DNA of 64,000 nt, from positions 964,361 to 1,028,360 of the forward strand of contig NW_020313230.1 in assembly GCF_003265705.1 (NCBI RefSeq), in the 5' to 3' direction. Source of the DNA: Callorhinus ursinus. Its lineage: Eukaryota; Chordata; Mammalia; Carnivora; Otariidae. The translations under genes and the position numbers were made by a program. Below are positions 36,768-48,299 of this stretch, in pieces. The first letter of the stretch is position 1, and the number at the start of each line of letters is the position of its first letter. Below the pieces are notes generated by a model that worked only from the letters and a program-made list of their open reading frames with translations, was not told the DNA's origin and ran no database searches.

Positions 36768-37130
36768 ACCATGACCTACACCCCGAGTCCACACGCTGCA
36801 CCCCCACTACGGGGAACCATGACCTAAAAACCCGAGTCCACATGCTGTCCCCCGCTATGGGGAACCATGACCTAACACCCCGAGTCCACATGCAGCACCC
36901 CCGCTATGGGGAACCATGACCTAACACCCCGAGTCCACACGCTGCACCCCCACTACGGGGAACCATGACATAACACCCCAAGTCCACATGCTGCACCCCC
37001 ACTATGGGGAACCATGACCTAACACCTGAGTCCACACACTGACCCCCGNNNNNNNNNNAGTCCACACACTGACCCCCGCTATGGGGAACCATGACCTAAC
37101 ACCCCAAGTCCACATGCTGTGCCCCTTGTC
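36768..37130. repeat. 48-49 bp minisatellite with an assembly gap
   Basis: The unit starts ACCATGACCTAACACCCCGA, continues GTCCACATGCTGCACCCCCG and ends CTATGGGGA. Unit starts fall at 36768, 36816, 36864, 36913, 36962 and 37011, with another near 37090 after a ten-N gap (37049-37058). Variation is mostly C/T transitions. It lies in the last SNAP47 intron. Confidence 0.95.
37049..37058. other. Assembly gap (10 N)
   Basis: A ten-N run inside the 49-bp minisatellite. The distance between the flanking units suggests the array is incompletely assembled. Confidence 0.99.
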
Positions 37131-39214
37131 ACGGGAAGGACAGGAGGGCTACTGGAGTCCCCTTCGCAGTGCTCACTGGTTATCCCCATCTTGGGTGCAG
37201 TAAGGCGGGGGCAGGTCTTGACAAGGCAGTGGAGCAGAAGGAATCGGGAAGAAATGTCCGGGGACACTGTGATGCCCTGAGGGAGCCAGGGGCTGCCTCC
37301 ACCAGGGAGCCCACACAGATCCCTAACAAACAAGCGGCAGTTCTGAGACAGGAAAGGCCAGCACATCAGATGTGAGACGGTTCAGGGCTCTCTGCCAAAC
37401 CCATCCCTTCCTGGCCGCCGCCACCGCACGGCCTCCCTGTGGACGGGGGACGCTGCAGTTACGGCCGCTCCGGAGGCCCTGGGGGTGCAGTGCGAGCTGG
37501 CACAGGGCGCGGAGCCCACTGGCCCCGGGGAAACCACAGCCGGTTGTCTCTCTCAGCATGCCACTGCAGGGTAAGTCACCAAAACCCATTTCCACGTAAC
37601 GATGGTAATTGCATCTGCCACAGAAACCACAGCTGAACGGGGGGGCTGGTTCTTGCATTTCTGTTTTCCCCAGAAATTTACCTCATTCCTACTTATGCTG
37701 GAGCTTCAACTCCACAGCTAGGAATTCTTCTCCAAATATGAAACATGTGTTTTACCTCCAGAAGACGATCTCTGGTGGAACTGGGCTGTCTCTGCAGGGA
37801 GGAGGGCCAGCAGCCGGCTGGTGCGAAGCCCTGCTCTCCCTCGGCGGCTCCCCCCAGCCCCACCACTCAGGGGTCACCACTTCCCCGCCCTGCGGCCAGC
37901 GACCTGACTCACGGCACCCGCTGTTCCCAGCACGGACACCACAGGGCTCACTAACCTGCTGATGACGCTTAGGACCGACCCCACAGTCACACACTCTCAT
38001 TGAGAAGGAGGGTGAGGAGACTTGCTCCCCACACAGTGGCTCGTGCCTTCATCATGGTGACCTCCAGCACCTTGGCTTCTAGGGCAGAGACTGCTGGTTT
38101 GAAGCTGAAGGGCCCTCTCCAACTACATGGCCACCACCAGAACTAACAGGTAAAATCGCGACATTTCCCATCCAAAAGCCACGTTCCTGCCTTGGCCTTG
38201 ACCCAGCAGTGGGACGCCTTATAGGAGGGTGGGACAGGGGTCCCAGATTCCGTCAACCTGAGGCGTGTGGGCTCACATCCACCCTCAGGAGAAAGGGAGC
38301 GTTTCCTTTATAGGATGAGGGTTTCGTGTTCTGGGGTCAACACGAGCATCGAAAGCTGCAGTCAGTAACCTGCAGAATTTTCTGGTTGCTGCTAGAATGC
38401 AGCATTTCTGTGGGTCATTACTCAAACTGACTAAGTTAGACCAGGGGAAAGAGTGACAAATCGTGCATATTTAAAATATCCCATAGCAAGGATGAACACT
38501 TTTTTCCAGAAAGGAAATGGCCAAGCTTAAAGGAGGCTATGCCTATGTGGACACGTCAGTAAGATGACTTCTTTAAAAACGGGTTTGAAAGACACACGGT
38601 CTTCCTGTGTGCCCTGCTGGGGGTGTGCGGTCCCATGGGTGACACGGCCTCTCCAAAGCAGAGCCTGGATCCAAAGACACCTTGAGCTAGGAACCAGGGA
38701 AACCAAGTCAGGAAGCTGCAAACCAAAACCTCAACAGAGAAACAATGGAGTGTTTCCTACAAATACACCGTGAAGCCAACGGAAAGCACAGAGGGAAGCC
38801 ATATCCTAAGAGGCACTTTGCTGAGCGGCCGGTACAGACCTCAGGCGGGTCGTGAGCTGAACAAACACGCAGCACATGTCCCTGAACGAGACGGTGTACG
38901 TCTGATGAACTGAGACGAGCACGGCGCAGTGTGGGGCTTGCTAACAGTTTTTACATTCTAAAGACGTGCACAGAGATATCTGTGAACGAGGGGACACGAT
39001 GTCTAGGCATCTGCTTCAAAATTACTTAAAAGGGGCAAAAGAAAAAACACTGCACTGTCCCGCAATAACACAGGAATACAACCTAAAAGTACTTCTGTCA
39101 AATATCGTTAGATTTCTACTTGCCGGACACAAGGTGACAAGCATCCTCAAGAATCCAGTGTCAAGGCCTTGAGAGAGGCCTGGGAGAGTGAGCACGTTTG
39201 GTGGTACACACACC
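37131..39214. other. SNAP47 intronic sequence, nothing recognised
   Basis: No repeat consensus or exon was recognised. Confidence 0.45.
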
Positions 39215-40490
39215 TGTGGAGTCATGCACATGCACAGACAGACACACGCACGGACAGACACAAGCACACACGGACAGACATGCACACAGACACACGCACA
39301 CACGGACACACGCATGGACAGACATGCACACGCGGACAGACACACGCACACACGGACAGACACACGCACACACAGAGAGACACGCACACGCGGACAGACA
39401 CACGGACAGACACGCACACGCAGACACAGACACGCACACACGGAGAGACACGCACATGCAAGGACAGACACACGCACACACGGACAAACACGCACATGTA
39501 CGGACAGACACGCACACGCACGGACAGACACACGCGCACGCAGACACACGCACACGCGGACAGACACGCACACACACGGACAGACACATGCACACAGGGA
39601 CACATACACGGAAGGACACGCACACAGACACAGACACACACGGACAGACACGCACACGTGGACACAGACACACGCACGGACAGATACACGCACACGCGGA
39701 CAGACACACGCACGGACAGACACGCACACGTGGACACAGACACACGCACGGACAGATACACGCACACGCGGACAGACACACGCACGGACAGACACGCACA
39801 CGTGGACACAGACACATGCACAGACATGCACACGCGGATAGCCACAGCCACAGGCACAGACAGACACGCACACGCGGACAGACACACGCAGGGACAGACA
39901 AGCAACACGCGGACATGCACATGCAAAGAGACACAGACACACGCAGGGACAGACACACGCACACGTGGACAAACGAGGGCGGACACATGCACACGCGGAC
40001 AGACACACGCACGGACAAATGCACACACGGACTAAACGCACACGCACAGGCGGACACGCACATGCACGGACAGACGCACACGCACAGACACAGACACGCA
40101 CGGACAGACGCACATGCTGACAGACGCACACGCACGGACAGACGCACACACACACGGAGAGATGCACGCACACACGGACAGACACACGCACATGCACGGA
40201 TAGACACACGCACAAGCAGACAGACACGCACACGCACAGGCAGACACACACACATGCGGACAGACACACACACGGACAGACACATGCACACATGCACTGA
40301 CAGACACGCACACATGGACACGCACACGCGGACACGCACACATGGACGGACACATGCACACGCAGACACGCACACGCATGGACAGACACGCACACGCAGA
40401 CACACGCACGGACACATGCACACACGGACAGACACGCACAGGCACACACAAAGACAAACACATGCATATCACACACATGTATATGTGGAT
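39215..40490. repeat. Long GGACAGACAC/GCACAC minisatellite (~1.25 kb)
   Basis: The array consists of GGACAGACACACGCACAC modules with variable numbers of ACAC and GGACA blocks. A 72-bp higher-order unit is clear where CACGTGGACACAGACACACG recurs at 39655, 39727 and 39799. The array lacks stops in several frames on both strands, giving spurious frames of up to 487 codons of [11 protein letters not shown] or [12 protein letters not shown]. It sits in the last SNAP47 intron, ending about 340 bp from the penultimate exon's donor. Confidence 0.95.
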
Positions 40491-40829
40491 CGTCTCACAG
40501 CACGTGAGCACATGCATATGCACAGAAAGTCCACATGTGCCTGCATATCCCGCACACACACAGCCCAGACGTGCACATGCATATGTACACGTTCAACAGG
40601 TGATGCGGCCAGCAGGCTGACTGCGTGTGCACTGACACACGGGTATGTGTGCATGCCGTGAAACACAGGTACTTGGACTGGGCACTGCTCCTTTTCTCTG
40701 TTCTCCAGCTCCAGAGAGCAGAACAAAGTGGCTGGGCACACAGCAGCCCCCCGTAGACGAGAGGCCAGCATCAAGCAGTGGGGAGCTGTGTGCAGGCAGG
40801 GGCGAGGTGGCCCCGTGAGCACGTGTTAC

Positions 40830-40954
40830 CTGTCTCAGTTCCTGGGCGTCCCCCTCGGAAACCAGCGGCTCACTCATCTGCAGCGGAAGCGGCTGGCCCT
40901 CCTGGCTTCCCGAGCAGGGCTCGCGGTGCATGGCGTGGTCCATCAGCCCCGACG
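40830..40954 (-). CDS. SNAP47: SNAP47 penultimate coding exon
   Basis: This 125-bp exon lies between an acceptor CCATTCCAG (40955-40963) and a CAG/GTAAC donor (40829-40825). Its first two bases complete the split Ala codon (G|CG), followed by 41 codons. The translation begins SGLMDHAMHREPCSGSQEGQ and ends SEGDAQELRQ. It aligns without gaps to the human SNAP47 segment leading into the second SNARE motif (SGLMGRTLHREP...EADTQELTQ, recalled). The exon end is in phase 0, so the next exon starts with a whole Ile codon. The segment joins the linker to the C-terminal SNARE helix and is more divergent from human than the flanking exons, as expected for a flexible tether. A roughly 1.25-kb CA-rich tandem array starts about 350 bp downstream in the next intron. 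Confidence 0.94.
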
Positions 40955-43830
40955 CTGGAATGGAAAATCAAACAGCAGTGACATCTTCCCGGAGGCATGA
41001 ACAACGCAAGGACATTCAGAACTTCACGAGGAGTGATGTGTAAGGCTGTCAGGGCTCTCTGAGCAGACGCAGTGTTTTCGACTCACGCACCGGTCTGTGG
41101 CCTCTGCGCCCGCCGGGGTGGTGGGGGCTGCCTGAGCTCACTCCGACCCCGGCCCAAGCTGTGTCCTTATCCCGCTCCGATCAGAGAGGGCACCACTGAC
41201 CGTGCTCTGGGTCTGGCTCTGTAACTGCTCTCTCAGGAAAGGCCCTTTATCCGTGTGCGGCCATTTTTCTTCTCTGGGGGAGAGGGCTACACGTGGGGAG
41301 ATTCAAACAGGCCACTTGTGGGACCTGGTGAAACGCACATAAAGCACAGTGCTTGAAACCGCAGCAACATCTCGCCACCCCACAGAGCACTGTGGTTCTC
41401 CAGAGCACAGGAAATGGCCAGCTGGTCGGGCCAAGCAAAGCTGGCTCTGTGGCTGCACGGAGGTGGGGGTGAGTCAGAATGCTGCACGTGGCCGGGCCCT
41501 GCTCCGGGGTGTTCCCGGTCACACGGCACCTGCGCCTGGGCAGGCTCCCCGAGGAGCGGAAAGGCATCCTGGAGATGTGGTGATAGCCGAGGGGGCCTCG
41601 CATGCCCCGTAGCATGCTACCTGTCCTCTGTTTAAAGAGCTGACTCCAACCACGGGGCCCAGAGAAGGGCATTGGCCAGGGTCTGCTGCCTGCGCTTCCC
41701 CATAAGACGAGGCACCTCAGCTACGCAGCACAGCCCGTTCGTGTACTGGGATGCTGGAAAGTGGACAGCTGTCTGGGTACCAGCACCAGCTCCTCTGGGC
41801 ACTTCTCCGCTTCCGGGGAGTGGGAGGCACAGAAGCCACCCGATGAATGCGCCGTCAGGAAGGGGGAGGGACAAGGAACGAGGTCTGGGCCACAGCTCCC
41901 CACTGGGCCTGAAGAGCATGAGCCTGGCTGGCCAGCCCCAGCACACAGAGAAATACCGCCTCTACCCTCATTTCTCAAAATAATCCATACAAATCATTAT
42001 TCCCTGAGGACTGCCTGGCTGAGCAAAGGAAGCATGGCCTCGTCCAGGATAAATGCAGGCTGCAGCGAGGATGAGGACGGCATAGGCTTCTCATGGTCCT
42101 GGAGTGGAACAGGGCCCAGGCCAGACAGAGGGAGCTCAGGAACCAGTGCGTGAGCCAGAGCCGCACAGAGGAGGACCCTGGGTCCCGGCCTGCCTCTGCC
42201 GGAGGAGGCTGTGTGCGGATGTCCCCATGCTCCGTGTGCCTGTGAGAGGTGCATGCAGGAGGCCAGAAAAACCCTTACTGTGCACCATGCACACTGTGCA
42301 CCATGCACACAGATGTCTGCTTTTCTAGGTCCTTCTTTAAGAACAATCAAAGCTGACTGCAACCCATCAAACTGATCTCACCACCTGTGCTCTACAGTCT
42401 CAAAGCCCCAGCCTACTCCAGCCTCCTAAAGGCTTTTACTCAGCAAGGAACTCTCCGCAGCATGCCTCACGTGCTCTGAAATGTCCCTACCCAAAATGGT
42501 ACAAGTGACAAGCACTTTTCTCAGACGGTTGCAGCAGAACACCGTCAGAGCTAGCTGGAAGATATGACGGCAGAAATAGCAACACAAACGCGTTCCACCG
42601 GCTATTATTAGCCTCCAGGAAGTCATCAGGGCTAATGCGATGACACACACTGGTCCCAGGCCCAGCAGGAGAAAGCCAAGTCCGCACACAGCCTGGACCC
42701 CTCTGCCTTGGTTTCTACGCCCCAGGCCCATGCACTCCTGATCCAGCCACCCTGGCGCCCCGTCTTTGGACCCCTAGTATATGCCATCCCCGGGGCCCCC
42801 ATCGCCGGCACCCCATCTGCACACATCACATGCACAGATGTCCCCCAGCACACGTCTGACGGCATGTCCTCCACTCCACCACCCCATCAGCAACAACCTT
42901 TGCTCATCGGTCCGGGCATCGTTCCTCTTGCACACCTTTGGTATTCATGTGCTTGTGCCGCACTGCTTCTCTGAGGCGAAGGCCCACATCGGATTCATAC
43001 CGGTGCCCGCCCTGGGCTGCTTCAGCACTGCTGGTTTCCATTCCAAGACCTAGAGCTATCTTCTGGAGGGACACGCGCACCTTTTTTTGAATGTTTAGCA
43101 AAATGGGTTTTACTTAACCAGAAAGCCAAAATAGGGAATTTTTCTTCCTGGAACACACTACGTCGGGGGTATTTTTCACGACAAGCTGTGGGGTCAGCAG
43201 GATCGTGCGTAGCACAGAGCTCGGCACCCCTGGTGCTCTGTGTTGAGACCTGAGTCACTGACTCAGTTTCTTCAATGCTTTGAAACATCTTCAAAAAATA
43301 TTAACTTCAGTACAAAATGGTTTCTGTCTCTAACGTCCTTATCACAGTTAAACAAAATCAACACAAATTGTTCAAGCTACAAGGGAAGTTATGGGTGATT
43401 TCACTTTCCAGGAACAACAGCTGGGCTGGTAGGGGCAGCTGTGGACGCCAGTGTCCTTCATGTATAAGACGCAGACCCCGGCCTCACCAGAAGGTCAGAG
43501 CATGGACCACCAGCCCTGACCTGAGAGGAGAAGGAACCCCCCCATCCCCACCCCCAACCCTGTCTGGGCTTGGGCACATCTTCCTCCTTGTCCCTGAGAC
43601 CCAAAAGCCTCATGATGACACAGGGAAGGAAATGCCTACTCCACCCAGGGACAGCCCCAGAAGCTTACACAACTGGGGTGGGAAGCCCTTTGCAAAAAAA
43701 TCATGAAATGCCCAAGCACGAGGCCTAACAGAGAGAGGGCAAAGTCAACTACGCACAGCTAAAGGAACGTACTTGGCAAATGTGCCTCGGACCCGAGGGT
43801 CCTTGGAAGAGATCAAGTGCGTGAGAGCCA
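40955..43830. other. SNAP47 intronic sequence (6.3-kb intron, proximal part)
   Basis: No SINE or L1 was recognised. There is a small tandem duplication of TGTGCACCATGCACAC at 42278-42311. Overlapping GC-rich open frames have no recognised domains. Confidence 0.45.
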
Positions 43831-43834
43831 CACA

Positions 43835-44085
43835 GGTTCCAGGGGGTCTGCGGGGGTCAGGGGGTGCCCGTGTCCTAGTACCTAGTAGGGGTCTGTGAGT
43901 GGTTAAGTGTGGTGTCAGCGTCCTGGTGACCACAAAGGTGGAGGGGGTCTGTCTGTGGTCAGCGTGGGGGTCGTAGCGACCACACAGGTGGGGGGGGTCT
44001 GTGGTCAGCGTGGTGTCCGTGTCCTAGAGACCACACAGGTGGGGGGTGTCTGTGGTCAGCGTGGTGTCCAGGTCCTGGGATGGGA
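43835..44085. repeat. GGTGGGGG-GTCTGTGGTCAGC minisatellite, ~50-60 bp unit
   Basis: About four units of the form GGTGGGGGGGGTCTGTGGTC, AGCGTGGTGTCCGTGTCCTA, GAGACCACACA. Copies are centred near 43850, 43920, 43970 and 44030 with unequal lengths. It is G-rich on the plus strand. It lies in the 6.3-kb SNAP47 intron. Confidence 0.85.
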
Positions 44086-47000
44086 ACTCCCCCGCCGGAA
44101 GCTCAAGTCTTAAATGAGCAGTCCTGCACAGGGACGTCGGGGTCCCAGATGTGTACTACTTCCTACAGATGAGTGTGCTCCTGGATGCCTGGGCCTGTTC
44201 TGGGTGCTGGAGATGTGGTCATCAAGAGACAAGCTGCGTCCCGTCCGGATGCAGTACTTGTCCCAGTGTGAGAGCACGGCAGCCAATCAGAGGGCAACAG
44301 CACCCGAGGGCGAGTGTTGTCTCTTAAATGAGGTGGTCAGAGAAGGCTTCTCTCAAAGGTGGCCGCTGGCAAACAACAAAGACAAAAATTACCCAAAATA
44401 CCATCAATTGCTAAGCATGGGCCATGCTCTGAAGTCTTCTTCCTAAAACCATCACCCAAGGACCATGAGACAACATGAGACAAGAGTGCAATCACGAGAC
44501 AGTGTACAAAACCTCAGCACTCCTCCTACACGCTGTCGAGACCTTCAGAGTAAGAAGAGCCCAGGGAGACACCACCGTCATGGGGGACTCCAGACGGTGT
44601 CCTGCAACGGCAAGCACGAGGGGATCTAGACAGAGCTCAGACAGGCTCGTCAGCTGTGACAGTGAGGATGGCAGCCATGGGGGACTCTCCTCCCAGCTCT
44701 TCTTCAAGTCTGAAACCACGCTAAGATGTAAAGGGTACCCTAAAGATGCTGTGCAAGAAAACAGCCATTTTCCATTGCTCTTCCCCAGGGTGAACGCAGG
44801 CCACCTGTGTCATTCCCAGCCCCCGAAGCCCAGGAGATCCCCGGGGCCAGTCGCTGGCCAGGCCACCTACACTGCAAAGGACTGTAGAGGTCTCTGGAAA
44901 GTTCTTCCCCACACTGACCCAAGGAAAACCCGGTCCTGTGGTGACACTGCCCCCTCCTGGCCACGCAGGCTACCAACACGGCTTCTGCAGGACGGGATAA
45001 ATTTCTGTGATGTCAAGTCATGGTTTCCACCCCCACCGCTTCTGCATTTTCCACTGTGGGACAGTGAAAACACAGGTGCTGGAAACAACATCAGAGGTGA
45101 CAGAGAGGGCCCGCCCAGGCCTCCCGCAGAGCCCCCAGCAAGCCAGACGCGGTCCTGCTGTTCTGCTCCCAAGCCCACGTGCTGGCCTCCCCCTGCCTCC
45201 CCTCCTCATCACCTGCGCCCTCATCCACTCCCGGGGCAGGGTGGCCTCACCGAGGGAGCAGGGCACCTCTTGCTCCATGCACATGCAGACATGCTGTGGG
45301 AACCCCTCCACCCCAGAGGCTAAAGTGAGCACCAGGATGAACACCCATCTGTCATCGTGGAGGTGGTCCCACTCCTTCCACACACACACCGTCTGTGACT
45401 GACAGGCGAGGCCACACATCCTGAATCTAGGTGCTGCTGAGAACGTGTCTGTGGATGTGGCGAAGGCCCAGCACCAGCTGACTTTATGTGAGGCTTCCCT
45501 GAGGAGGAAGACGTGCGACCTGTGGTCAACAGCCTTGGCCTGTGCCCTTCCTGATGGCGGGCCCTGCGGAATCCACACTCACCTAGCCTCCTGCTGCTGG
45601 ACCATGGCCACAGAGGCCCTGGCACGCACTTCCTGCTCCTCTCCAGCCCTGGCTGCACCTGGACATTCGGGGTCAGAGCAGGCCCAGCAAGCCTCTTCTC
45701 CCCTGCACAGAGTGTGCTGGCATCCCCCACCTGGCATGCGACACTCTCTCCGAACCACCAGGTACACAGAAAACCCACGAATGTGGTGGAGCTCCATGAG
45801 AAGAGGGACTGTGCAGGGGCCCGGCACTGTGCCTGGCACGGGGAGTTCTCCATCAGCAGAATCAATGGCTGAAGGCGCTCTGCGTCAGGCCTAACAGCCC
45901 CGCGTCCCCTCACTGCCCAGCCCCAGTCCCCCAGGGGCAAACCGCAGGGTCGGGGGCACCGATGGCCTGGCCTGACGCCTCCCTCATCAGGGTCTTGGGC
46001 TCGCTGGTACTGCCCACCCTTCTCGGCCCCTTTATGGGCTTCCCGGTCCTGCCTTGAGAAGGGCCAAAGAAAAATCTGGAAATGCCAAAAAATTACCTTT
46101 TACATTAACACTTCCAAAATTTTGGTGCTTATGGGACAGATCTATTTTCAGGTAAATTTCTTTTGAAACGTGAAGCCATGTAGAATAACATCAAAATATT
46201 CATGTGTTAGGGAACCAGGTTACATATTAGCACTGAAATCAATCACTTTAGAACAAAAAGAAGCAAGCATATCTCTTATTGTAACAGACATCCAGCAATC
46301 AAAGTCAATAAGGAAAGACTACTAGTCTATAAGAAAAATCACAATAACACAGACATAGGATCACCTATGGGAAAATAAGGTATGTTATGACTTTGGGATT
46401 TCTTAAGATGGGTGCAGAAACAAACTTAAGGGGAATTTACCCAATTAAGGATTTCTGTAACGGAGAATGACAGTCTGGCAGAGGTGGTAGCTTCTAAAGC
46501 CAAGAGGGATGCATACCTACAACATGGACTAAACAAACAGCACAGCAGAATAAAAAAACAAAAACCACAGAATAGGCAATCCACAGAGAAACACGTGAAG
46601 CCCAAAAGCAAATAAGGAGCGTCAGATGCTCCACGTCATAATCAATCAGACATGAAAATAAAGACACCAGCACGATGCCACTGGATACCATCAGGATGGC
46701 AAATCTGAGAAGTCAGATGACCCCAGGCTGCTGTGGGCGAGGCTGGGGCTGGGCCTGCGACCTGGGACCCTTGCGACCCCTGGCCATGCCCAGCTCCGTG
46801 CTCCCCAGAGACACTCGGAGGACAGCACGCCTCACCAACAGCGGAGGCCTGCAAACCCACAAAAACTATGCTGCAGTTTTCAGAGATTCTGATTCCTAAA
46901 CATGTCCCTGGAAGGCGGGCTGGGATGACCCAGACTGATGCCAAGGTCAGGGGTGGAGGGACTGGACACCCACCAGGGTGGGCAGCTAGGTGCCCTGAGT

Positions 47001-47295
47001 CACACAGAGGAAAGGGGGAATCGCCTACCGTGGAGCCTTCCTCTGTTCTGAAAGTGCCACCGAGCCTTGCTGAGCTCAGGGGAAACCCACACAGCCCTCC
47101 AGTGTGTGATACACCCGTGCTCTGGGACTCACACAGTCTGAGGTCGCAGGTACTGAGGAAAACGGTCTGAAGTGTTCTCATTTACAAACAAACGGACAGT
47201 CTGCACTGGTGCACAGAACCAGCAGATGCTATCAGCGACCTAGCACGTTAACGGTGTACCACAGGCCGCGTCCCTGGAGACCGACGCGCACTCAC
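44086..47295. other. SNAP47 intronic sequence (6.3-kb intron, distal part)
   Basis: Mostly unrecognised sequence, except for an L2 3' end (45720-45895). The plus frame 44475-45323 (282 codons) overlaps antisense frames, has no recognised domain and lies wholly inside the intron, so it is not called. Confidence 0.45.
45720..45895 (+). repeat. L2 LINE 3' end, sense
   Basis: The words GAGCTCCATGAGAAGAGGGAC and CGGCACTGTGCCTGGCACGG, then 'tcaatggctgaa', match the conserved 3' end of mammalian L2. It is diverged. Confidence 0.6.
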
Positions 47296-47786
47296 CCGCC
47301 TGCCAGACATAGCAGCCCTTCTCTGCTGGGGAAGACGTGCTGGCACTTCCGGGTGTCAAGCCGCCTTCTAACAACTCCATCTTCTTGCTGAACTGCACCT
47401 CCAAAATGGGGACAGCCTCGGGCATCTTGGCGGATATCAGGCGATAAGCTATGTCTGGCTTCCCGATGAACCGTTGGCGGATGCTAATTTCATAAGGTGT
47501 GTGAACCGTAATGTCGTCTATATCTTCTCTTTCAAATCTGTGCATGAGCAAAGAACTCGAGTCATGGATTTCCAACCCGGACACAAGGATGGTAAGACTT
47601 CCTGCTTTAACATGAGATGCTGTTCCCTGGGCGATAACAGCAGGAATTCGGACCACTACCCCTTCTTTTCCAAGAGCTTTGGGACTAGCCGTTGAGGTGC
47701 CCCCATTGGACTTTGTTTCTGCTGGCATCTTCCAAAGCTTGGAGCTAAAGGGCCACCAAGAAGGGGACTCCAGCTCCGTCAGCAAC
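47296..47786 (-). CDS. SNAP47: SNAP47 internal coding exon (linker / PH-like region)
   Basis: The exon begins after a strong acceptor (T-rich tract ending in TTTTAG at 47787) and ends at a GCGG/GTGAGT donor (47295). It is 491 bp: one base finishing an Arg codon, 163 codons, and one base of a split Ala codon. The translation starts LLTELESPSWWPFSSKLWK and contains GLEIHDSSSLLMHRFERED, SIRQRFIGKPDIAYRLISAK and LEVQFSKKMELL, all near-identical to human SNAP47 as I recall it. It encodes the end of the first SNARE segment and the long inter-SNARE linker, which is unusually large in SNAP47 compared with SNAP-25/23/29. The linker start (about residues 20-40 of the exon) and the Ser/Thr-rich stretch before CYVWQA are the least conserved parts. 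The same frame stays open upstream into the intron to an ATG at 47857, but that extension lies beyond the acceptor and is not coding. There are no frameshifts or stops. Confidence 0.95.
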
Positions 47787-47879
47787 CTAAAAGACCAGAC
47801 AAAACACAGAAACACAGTGAACTGAGCTTTAATGTTTTCCTGAAGACTGTTAACCATTTTGTAGTGTTCTGTTTCACAA

Positions 47880-48010
47880 GCACTCCGTGAAGCGGAAGAG
47901 CAGGAATTACTATCCGTGTGTTTTAGAAAAGAAAACGGAGGCTAAGAGCAGGATCTCGTAGGCCTACGGACACAAAGCCCATCAGTAGTAAACACAAAAC
48001 ATGAACACAT
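47880..48010 (-). repeat. MIR-like SINE fragment, antisense
   Basis: The stretch 'attactatccgtgtgttttagaaaagaaaacggaggctaag' follows the antisense MIR core order (in sense: 'cctcagtttcctcatctgtaaaat'). It is a short, diverged piece. Confidence 0.4.
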
Positions 48011-48114
48011 GTCTTCTGACTAGAACGTTGCCCTTTTCACATTGGACCCTGGGTAATTCTGACTCAAAATAAATCCTGACCTCAATCTAGAACTTTCTGC
48101 AGTAATCTCTCCTT

Positions 48115-48245
48115 TCCAATGTGGTAACAAGCATGTGTGGCTACTGGGCATCCAGCGTGTGGCTGATATAACGAGGGACTGAATTTTCAACTTAACTACA
48201 TGTGGCTAGTGGCTACCATAGTGGATGGCACCAGTGTAAAATACC
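48115..48245. repeat. Possible non-autonomous DNA transposon fossil
   Basis: The phrases GGGACTGAATTTTCAACTTAA and ACATGTGGCTAGTGGCTACC resemble a common mammalian MER-type element with a 'tagccacatgtggcta' palindromic core. Only one half is recognisable. Confidence 0.4.
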
Positions 48246-48275
48246 CACGAATACAAAGAGATCTACCTTGTAGCA

Positions 48276-48296
48276 AAAAAAAAAAAAAAAAAAAAA
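48276..48296. repeat. Poly(A) tract
   Basis: About 22 consecutive A, immediately left of the L1 block. It may be the tail of a decayed retroelement or an expanded simple repeat. Confidence 0.8.
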
Positions 48297-48299
48297 GGA

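Noticed and set aside
39022..40661. Open frames of 484, 428 and 268 codons (minus) and 487, 288 and 217 codons (plus)
   Set aside because: They are multi-frame readings of the CA-rich minisatellite, present on both strands with only Cys/Val/Ser or His/Thr/Asp/Arg residues. They lie inside a SNAP47 intron.
44475..45323. 282-codon plus frame in the SNAP47 6.3-kb intron
   Set aside because: Low-complexity translation with no known motif, overlapped by antisense frames, and one end is near an L2 fossil.
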